A stretch of DNA of 64,000 bases from Exophiala sp. HKRS030. Lineage: Eukaryota > Ascomycota > Eurotiomycetes > Chaetothyriales > Herpotrichiellaceae. The notes under the pieces were generated by a model. The model was not told the origin of the DNA. It worked only from the letters and a program-made list of their open reading frames with translations, and searched no databases. Positions 57,678-64,000 of the stretch are shown one piece after another; positions within the stretch are counted from its first letter, which is position 1; each line of letters begins with the position of its first letter. The DNA is taken from contig JAHWDD010000005.1 in assembly GCA_023897205.1 (NCBI GenBank), positions 2,046,001 to 2,110,000 on the forward strand, read 5' to 3'. Made by a program: the position numbers and the translations under genes.

Positions 57678-58208
57678 TTCTCGCAAAAAGGTTCCTTCTT
57701 AGATGTTGATGTCGAACTATGCAAGACTCTTCACTCTATTGGCCGTGAGCAACCACGAAGTCCAACTCGCGAAAAGACCCTCCTCGACGAAAAACAGTAA
57801 ATGTGCTTTGTTGTCCTGAGCTGTTTGATAGACTGAGGTCCGCGTATGAGACAACAAATGTAGATAATTGTGCAACGGCCTACCTCTCTAGCTTTTATTA
57901 CGAACGAAACGAGCGTCAACCAATTATTGACTCACGGGCACCAGCAATGCGGAGAGCCTCGTCGAAAAAATGTTCCCAAAACCTGCCAACCAGGCTCTGG
58001 CTAGCCCTCTGCCGGGTTTCGGTCTTGGCATTGTCATTCTTGGCAGGCAAGTCTGCAGCCCACAACTCCAAATTCATCGCAGTCTGTCAGCGATTCACGA
58101 TCTGCAGCAACAACCAGAAAAGTTTCCTCCCTCTTGCACACTCTCGCACCCGTCGCTCTCCATAACCTCCTCCCTCGAGAAATCATCTACCACTCGAAAT
58201 AAGTCAAG
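57678..58208. promoter_or_regulatory. Divergent promoter region of HIS1 and RPS28
   Basis: 531 bp between opposite starts, with pyrimidine-rich sequence just before the RPS28 ATG, common for fungal ribosomal protein genes. No separate gene recognised. Confidence 0.5.
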
Positions 58209-58566
58209 ATGGATGCTGGCAAGGTTCCCGTCAAGCTCGTCAAGGTCACCAGAGTCCTCGGCCGAACCGGTATGCGCAAATTGAGTGCCAAAAGAGTTGG
58301 ATCTGATCAGTATGGGCTAATGGTACCGTCTTTGTAGGCTCCCGAGGTGGTGTTACACAAGTCAGAGTCGAATTCATGGACGACACGAGCCGAAGCATCA
58401 TTCGTAACGTCAAGGGCCCAGGTATGAATTGCTCCATCCACGAAATGCAACTCGAATCAAGCGAGGAGATCATGTACTGACGGAGGATTTTCTCGTTCTA
58501 ACAGTCAAAGTCGACGACATCCTGTGCCTACTCGAATCCGAGAGAGAAGCCAGAAGATTGAGATAA
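58209..58566 (+). CDS. RPS28: 40S ribosomal protein eS28
   Basis: Three exons, 58209-58269, 58338-58421 and 58505-58566, encode 68 residues, the normal length of eS28. The protein lies near the mRNA exit of the 40S subunit. The conserved [38 protein letters not shown] and [16 protein letters not shown] segments are all present, restored by the two introns (68 and 83 bp). Two introns in 207 coding bases is typical of ribosomal protein genes in filamentous fungi. Confidence 0.97.
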
Positions 58567-59507
58567 ACAAGGGATCGTTGTTGAAGTTGAATGCGAGGTC
58601 ATTTTTTTTTCAAAAGTTGGCTCAATGATGATACATTTCAGCACGAGCGACACATCATAACAGAGATCGAAGGTGTGGAAAGAAACGGTCTCTTGATGTT
58701 GGGAGCAGGATGGTCACGGCAGGTTGTCATAGGGGTTCGCATTGGTGATGGTTCTCCGGGCGAACACAGAATTATCTGCCCGAAAGCGAACGTTTTCGCG
58801 GTTTCCGATCAATACCATTAAGAAAACTATACACCAAAGAAGTATCTCTGAAGCCTTCCTGGAAACGTCTTTCCAACACAAACCCTCTTATGTCTGTTTT
58901 CCTAAGCAAATATGGTGAGAATTTCGACTGCCCTCCCTTCTGCTTGCAGGTCTTGAGGAGAGAATAACATTTGGATTCTCGCGGGTAATTTCTTCGCCTT
59001 TTGATTCATCTCATACAAGTGTCTGGGAACCCCCTCAAGCCACACGTCGTAGTTCTCGTAGAAGGTTTGGCAAAATATACATAGCCACCATCTAAAACGA
59101 TACTCTCAGCCTCGTCACCACTGTGCCACCAATAATATCAAGCCTTGGCGTGTTCGCCCCAAGATCAAGGCTTCATTCGAGGACGTGGCAATGATCCTTA
59201 GATAATGCTAGAAACGCCGTTACTTTCACATTACGAACACTCTGTTGCCTCTTGTGTGACGACAGTTATAATAACACTTTCATTCGGATTCTTTGAGTAG
59301 GCGTTCTTCGTTCTTCATACACTTTACGTCTAGGAAACCAAAACCGTCTCCCTTCAATCGGTGTTTGTAAGCTGGTCCTAGTTCTGCTTGCCTTGTTCCA
59401 TAACTGGCGCATCTCATCGATCAAAGAAGCCTAGCAGATTGCCTAGGAAATAAATTTTCAACTGAAACATGCTGCGTCTGAATTGAAAGACTGCGTTAAC
59501 TGGAACG
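58567..59507. other. Intergenic region between RPS28 and ECM29
   Basis: 941 bp. No gene or confident RNA. It presumably holds the RPS28 terminator and the ECM29 promoter. Confidence 0.45.
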
Positions 59508-62500
59508 ATGGCGGACTGGATCACTCCACCTGATCCCGAGAGGGAATACAACTTGATTTCTCAACTCGAACTCCGGATCGCTTCAGCCCCGACAGACGAG
59601 AAGTTCGAGTCGATAATACAAAAGTTTCTTCCAGCACTTCTGCTCAAGCTCGCGACGTCTGCACCCAAGAATCGAGAATTGGCTACGAAAGTCTGCACCT
59701 ATGTCTACCAGCGTGTCAAGATCAGTTCCGACATTCAGGTACCCGTCGCCGCGGTGGTCAAGACCTACTCAGAGGCCAAGATCGCCGGTGTGGTGCAGTT
59801 CAGTCTCCTCTTCCTCACGCTGGGCTTACCACGGTTGAAAGACGAGCAAGCCGTGGAGGCACTGTCATCAGTCCTGCAGTCGGTCGTGCCGAAACAGGAG
59901 GCTGTTGATCCTGCTCAGCTCAAACCATGGGCTCTCGTCTTTGACTTTTTGTTGGATGTCCTCCGCAGATGGAAAGTTCCGGAACGAGGTAGCAAGGAAG
60001 AACAGGCATTGAAGGAGAAGTTTGCACTCACGCCGGGGCAGACAGACCATCTTGCTTGGAGACTAGGCGATTGGGTCTTGCATGATCCTAAAAATCCATC
60101 CAACCCTGGTAGTGTTGATTTTCATTCGGTCTATGACAAGAACTACAAGCGACGGGCTGAGACTATCCCTCCTCTCGGCAAGTTCCTCTTCACTTCAATT
60201 TTCGAAGATCGTCAGCGCTTCATCCCTGCCGTCATTATGTCTGTCGATGCCAATGCGTCCGCCGCCAGCGTGAGCGACGTCATGTTCAAACAATGCCATT
60301 TTGATCTTGAAGACGATGAGAACGTTGCCGCACTCTTTACGCTTCACAATGGCGCTCCGACGAAGCTGCGTACTCGCATCTTGACTTTACTTTCGCGGAG
60401 CCAGAAAGCTACCTCTCATCCGGAGAGATTCGTGGACCTTGTTCGACAAGAGCTTGACTTAGGAAGTCTCAACCATGGACCGACCCCGAGCGCGCTCGAA
60501 AAGTCCAAGCTACATGCTGCTTTGTTTTCGTACCTCATGTGGGTGGTACGAGTCGGTCCGAGCCTCGGAAACGTCAGCGACGAAATACAGGGCCTGATGA
60601 AAGATTATATCGATTCTCAAGGCTGGCCTGTAATGCAGGATCGGACATCGGCGATCGAAATTGAGCTCCGAGGGAAAGCATACGAGAGCATTGGCTTACT
60701 GGCCGTGAAAAAGGATCAACAGCGGGACGAGGACGCGAATAAGCGAATGCTGGACCTGATCGTGTGGCTTTTTGCCAGTTTGGGATGTGACACGACTGCG
60801 GGCATCAGAAGCAGCATCGAGGAGGCGATCGGGCGCATCATGAACACAGTTGTCGATCTTGACGAGTCAAGTCTATCTCGATTCAAGACATTACTTCTCT
60901 GGAACATGATGGCGCAACCTGGACAGGAAGACACCACGTACTCATTCCCCATCGTCAACAGCACCAAATACCCTGCCGTACGATTCGCAAACAAGTGCTT
61001 ACCTTTCAGCGATATCGACGCACGATTCATCAACATCATGGCTCTTGACACCACGGACAGGCGCGAAGTCGCCGAAGAAGGCCTGCGGGGTCTCGATCCT
61101 TACTGGCACGCCACGAGCTCACGGCTATCTGGTGGTGATCTGTCGGAAGACGGTAAAAAGTTGACGCTGCCTCGTTTCGAGACCGTCGTCGAGCGGTTCT
61201 TCACTGGCTCTCGGGATGAGAAGGAACTTTACGAAAGCACCACGAGACTCGCATCCGCGGTCGGCTTTTGCCGCAACGTGCTCGTGTGCAATGCACTCGA
61301 AGGCACGACGCATCGGCCCGAAGAGTCGACCGATTGGCAACAAGGCATCGACGCACTTGTCAACAACGACAAAGAGGTACGAGAAAGGATCAGACGGCGT
61401 CTGCGAGAAGTCGACACGGGTGCGCTATTGACATTCCTCAAAATGGCCCTTCGCGGCGCCTCTCGAGACTCTGGAGAGTGTCTCGAGGTGTCTCTCGAGG
61501 TGCTTTCACTTTCACCAAACGGCACGCTGAGTCTTGTGCACGACGCGGCCTTGGCTGCTTCGTCGAGTGTCATTGCGAAACCAGGGCTGCAGCTTCGAGC
61601 CGCTCGGATCTTTGGCATAGTTTCGTCTACCGAGGATGACACCACGAGTGTTACCAAATCGGAACTAGAGCAGGCTCGAGGCTGGAATGTAGCTGTCGGA
61701 GAGCAGGCCATTAAATGTCAAGGACAAATCTTGCGAGCCTCTTTCTGTCTTACGCGGAGTCTACTGAGGGGACGAATGGACGGCGAAAACTCGACTTTAC
61801 AAGCCTTGACGCAACTCGTTTGCGACATCATCAAATCCTCTTCGGACAAGTCTATGAAAGATACCGCCTATAGGAGTCTACGCCAGGTTATTCTGTGCAC
61901 AGCACAGCCATCAATGGGACCGCCGACGAGCGAGGACTTCCTGAACCCAATCGTAGCCGATGCAAAAAAGGAGAGTGAAATCGCCGTCTCTGCTCTCGGG
62001 CCGCTTCTCGGTGTCATCCATGCACGTGGTCCATCCTCAGAATTTGAAAGTCTCTTCTCACGAGTCCTTGCGCTTCACGAGATCAAACGAGCAGAGTTCC
62101 ACTTCGCACTAGGTGAGGCTCTTGCTGTTGCCTGCGCCGGATGGCGGTCATCGTCAACCATGACAGAATTCGACGTTGATGCGGAATTGCCAAGCTGGGG
62201 ATACAGCGAAGACTTGATGCTCACAGTCCTCGAAAAGGTGCTTGAAAATTGCAAGACCACCAAACCCGCCTTGAAAAAAGCATCGGCCATATGGTTGTTA
62301 TGTCTCATTCAGTACTGCGGCGATTCATCCGCTGTTCTCTCCAAACTGAGAGAGTGCCAAGCCACGTTCACCAGACTACTCAATGATCGCGACGAAATCG
62401 TACAAGAGACGGGCTCTCGAGGTCTGAGTCTCGTGTATGAGCGTGGGGATAAAGCACTTCGGGAGGATCTGGTCCGAGACCTGGTGCAGAGCTTTACCGG

Positions 62501-64000
62501 CAGCAATGCAAAGATGTCTGGCACTGTGAACGAAGACACGCAACTATTCGAAGCAGGCGCACTTCCTACCGAGAAAGGCGAATCGGTGACAACATACAAG
62601 GACATCGTGCGCCTTGCCACGGAAATGGGAGATCCCAGCCTGGTGTACAAATTCATGAACTTGGCGTCGAGCAATGCCATCTGGTCCAGTCGCGCAGCGT
62701 TCGGAAGATTTGGGCTGGGTAATATCCTGGCGGACTCGACGTACCTGGCTGAGAACAAGAAGTTCTATCCCAAGCTATTCCGGTACAGATTTGATCCCAA
62801 CCCCAATGTGCAACGATCCATGAATGAAATCTGGAGGGCGCTGGTCAAAGACCCAAGCGCTGTCATCAACAACAACTTCGACCTAATCATGGAAGATTTG
62901 TTGAAGTCTATCGTATCAGGCAAAGAATGGCGAGCACGCGAAGCAAGTTGTGCCGCCATCTCGGATCTCGTACAAGGTCGGGATGTCGATATTTTTGAGA
63001 AACATCTCGACGAGATTTGGAAAGTAGCATTCAAAGTCCTGGATGATGTGAAGGAAACGGTTCGCGTGGCGGCTATCAAACTGTGCAGGACTCTGACGAG
63101 CATGCTGATCAGAAATCTCGAGACTGGCGATGGCAATACGAAACGCTCAGCTACCATGCTCAGCCATGCAATGCCGTTCTTGATACAGCAGATGGAAGGC
63201 GGCGCTGGGCAAGACGTCCAACAGTATGCTATTGCTACCCTGTTGGAGATTGTCAAAAAGAGTCCTCCCAAGGCGCTTCGGTCATACGCTCCACAAATCT
63301 TGGAGACCTTGATCGTGTCGCTGAGTTCCCTCGAGCATGAGAGCATCAATTACCTACATCTCAATGCCGATAAATATGGTTTGACCACAGAGAAATTGGA
63401 CAAGATGCGTGTCTCGAGCATCAACGCGTCACCAGTGACTGAAGCCATAGAGCAGTGCTTGGAGAGCATCACAATGCAAACAGAGAGCCCTGACGGTGGT
63501 GCAGAAGCCATGGAAGGAGTCGTGTCAACATCGAAGCCAAATGCGAACCAGTCATCAATTGATGATGCTATGCAGAGACTGCTCGGCACCTACCGAGCAG
63601 CCATTGGATTACCATCGAAGGTTGGCTTGAGCAGGGTCATGATCACTCTTGTTGTCCGTCATCCAACCGCCTTTCGACCCTACGTCGACAGATTTGTTCA
63701 GGTTACAAGAAAGCACGTTCTCGACCGCAATGCCACCATCAGCGTGGCGTTTAGCACTTCCTTGGGATATTTGATGCGACTAGCCTCGGACAAAGAGATC
63801 CAAGCCACCAGTGAATACGCACAGAAGCTATACTTCGAGTCTCAAGAATTGGTCCATCGCTCTGTGGCCGGTGAGATTGTTCAGGCCATCTCGAAAGCGT
63901 CTAATGATGTCTTCATGAAATCGGCATCCCGCTTTCTCCCCTTTGCATTCATTGGACGACAGGACACCGATAAAGAAGTGAAGGAACGATTCGATGTTCC
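59508..64000 (+). CDS. ECM29: Proteasome adaptor/scaffold Ecm29 (partial at window end)
   Basis: An uninterrupted frame of 1497 codons runs from the ATG at 59508 to the window edge without a stop, so the 3' end is missing; the full protein should be roughly 1850 residues. Ecm29 is a HEAT-repeat protein that binds the 26S proteasome and checks or tethers the core and regulatory particles. The N-terminus (PEREYNLISQLELRIASA..DEKFESIIQKFLPALLLKLA) and the segments LFTSIFEDRQRFIPAVIMSVDA, FANKCLPFSDIDARFINIMALDT, IWSSRAAFGRFGLG and helical HEAT-like units throughout match the family as I know it. The antisense frames 60716-63589 are shadows. It is near PRE3, which encodes a proteasome core subunit. 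Confidence 0.93.
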   Translation, partial: MADWITPPDPEREYNLISQLELRIASAPTDEKFESIIQKFLPALLLKLATSAPKNRELATKVCTYVYQRVKISSDIQVPVAAVVKTYSEAKIAGVVQFSLLFLTLGLPRLKDEQAVEALSSVLQSVVPKQEAVDPAQLKPWALVFDFLLDVLRRWKVPERGSKEEQALKEKFALTPGQTDHLAWRLGDWVLHDPKNPSNPGSVDFHSVYDKNYKRRAETIPPLGKFLFTSIFEDRQRFIPAVIMSVDANASAASVSDVMFKQCHFDLEDDENVAALFTLHNGAPTKLRTRILTLLSRSQKATSHPERFVDLVRQELDLGSLNHGPTPSALEKSKLHAALFSYLMWVVRVGPSLGNVSDEIQGLMKDYIDSQGWPVMQDRTSAIEIELRGKAYESIGLLAVKKDQQRDEDANKRMLDLIVWLFASLGCDTTAGIRSSIEEAIGRIMNTVVDLDESSLSRFKTLLLWNMMAQPGQEDTTYSFPIVNSTKYPAVRFANKCLPFSDIDARFINIMALDTTDRREVAEEGLRGLDPYWHATSSRLSGGDLSEDGKKLTLPRFETVVERFFTGSRDEKELYESTTRLASAVGFCRNVLVCNALEGTTHRPEESTDWQQGIDALVNNDKEVRERIRRRLREVDTGALLTFLKMALRGASRDSGECLEVSLEVLSLSPNGTLSLVHDAALAASSSVIAKPGLQLRAARIFGIVSSTEDDTTSVTKSELEQARGWNVAVGEQAIKCQGQILRASFCLTRSLLRGRMDGENSTLQALTQLVCDIIKSSSDKSMKDTAYRSLRQVILCTAQPSMGPPTSEDFLNPIVADAKKESEIAVSALGPLLGVIHARGPSSEFESLFSRVLALHEIKRAEFHFALGEALAVACAGWRSSSTMTEFDVDAELPSWGYSEDLMLTVLEKVLENCKTTKPALKKASAIWLLCLIQYCGDSSAVLSKLRECQATFTRLLNDRDEIVQETGSRGLSLVYERGDKALREDLVRDLVQSFTGSNAKMSGTVNEDTQLFEAGALPTEKGESVTTYKDIVRLATEMGDPSLVYKFMNLASSNAIWSSRAAFGRFGLGNILADSTYLAENKKFYPKLFRYRFDPNPNVQRSMNEIWRALVKDPSAVINNNFDLIMEDLLKSIVSGKEWRAREASCAAISDLVQGRDVDIFEKHLDEIWKVAFKVLDDVKETVRVAAIKLCRTLTSMLIRNLETGDGNTKRSATMLSHAMPFLIQQMEGGAGQDVQQYAIATLLEIVKKSPPKALRSYAPQILETLIVSLSSLEHESINYLHLNADKYGLTTEKLDKMRVSSINASPVTEAIEQCLESITMQTESPDGGAEAMEGVVSTSKPNANQSSIDDAMQRLLGTYRAAIGLPSKVGLSRVMITLVVRHPTAFRPYVDRFVQVTRKHVLDRNATISVAFSTSLGYLMRLASDKEIQATSEYAQKLYFESQELVHRSVAGEIVQAISKASNDVFMKSASRFLPFAFIGRQDTDKEVKERFDV

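Noticed and set aside
59121..59131. GGTGGCA-like string (reverse strand) before ECM29 resembling the yeast proteasome element
   Set aside because: One mismatch to the 9-base yeast element, 380 bp from the start, and no copy seen before PRE3, so not convincing.
60716..63589. Series of minus-strand frames up to 194 residues
   Set aside because: Antisense shadows of the uninterrupted ECM29 frame, Ser/Arg-rich without domains.

Overview
The window is nuclear DNA of a filamentous ascomycete (Pezizomycotina). Genes are dense and lie on both strands. Most carry 0-4 short introns (about 46-135 bp, GT..AG, often GTAAGT/GTGAGT donors), and the gene set is that of a fungal nucleus (PEX1, MCM7, MSH3, RAD7, RAD16, BET2, HIS1, FCF1, ECM29). 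An affinity to Eurotiomycetes/Chaetothyriales is a guess from general style, not shown by the sequence. There are no rRNA genes, no confident tRNA genes, no CRISPR and no intact transposon.

Layout. 0.9-10.3 kb: CBS/PB1 membrane-anchored protein (+), PEX1 (-) and MCM7 (+). 11-19 kb: PAP2 lipid phosphatase (-), GC-rich cyclase-family enzyme (+), mitoribosomal DAP3/mS29 (-) and RRS1 (+), the last two divergent. 19.8-27.5 kb: RhoGAP (-), BET2 (+) and a nuclear C2H2/AT-hook-like protein (+). 28.1-44.5 kb: a DNA-repair block with MSH3 (+), RAD7 (-) and RAD16 (+). RAD7 and RAD16 encode partners of one nucleotide-excision-repair complex, but 7.3 kb of unrelated nitrogen-metabolism DNA separates them: a 5'-truncated DUR3-type urea transporter relic, a 5'-truncated and frameshifted class III aminotransferase relic, and an intact Dal5-type MFS transporter. 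46.5-58.6 kb: PHO80-type cyclin (-), proteasome beta1 (-), Bem46-type hydrolase (+), ATP11 (-), small membrane protein (-), FCF1 (+), unresolved membrane protein (-), HIS1 (-) and ribosomal protein eS28 (+). 59.5 kb to the end: ECM29 (+), running off the window.

Main discovery candidate. A ~50-bp direct repeat (43 of 48 aligned bases identical, two 1-base gaps) lies upstream of RAD7 (33985-34032) and upstream of RAD16 (41353-41402), exactly bracketing the nitrogen-gene segment. Both copies hold the palindrome TCACGTGA followed by a CGCGTCC core. The simplest reading is that RAD7 and RAD16 were once a divergent pair sharing one bidirectional promoter, and that a 7.3-kb insertion split the pair and left each gene with its own promoter copy. 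Within the insert, two unrelated coding homologies meet head to head at about 35282 with no gap, which marks a second breakpoint.

Other regulatory signals: MluI cell-cycle-box-like sites (GACGCGTC) precede MCM7 and MSH3, and ACGCGT lies in the RAD16 copy of the repeat. A 9-mer TACGGAGTA/TACTCCGTA recurs only between genes.
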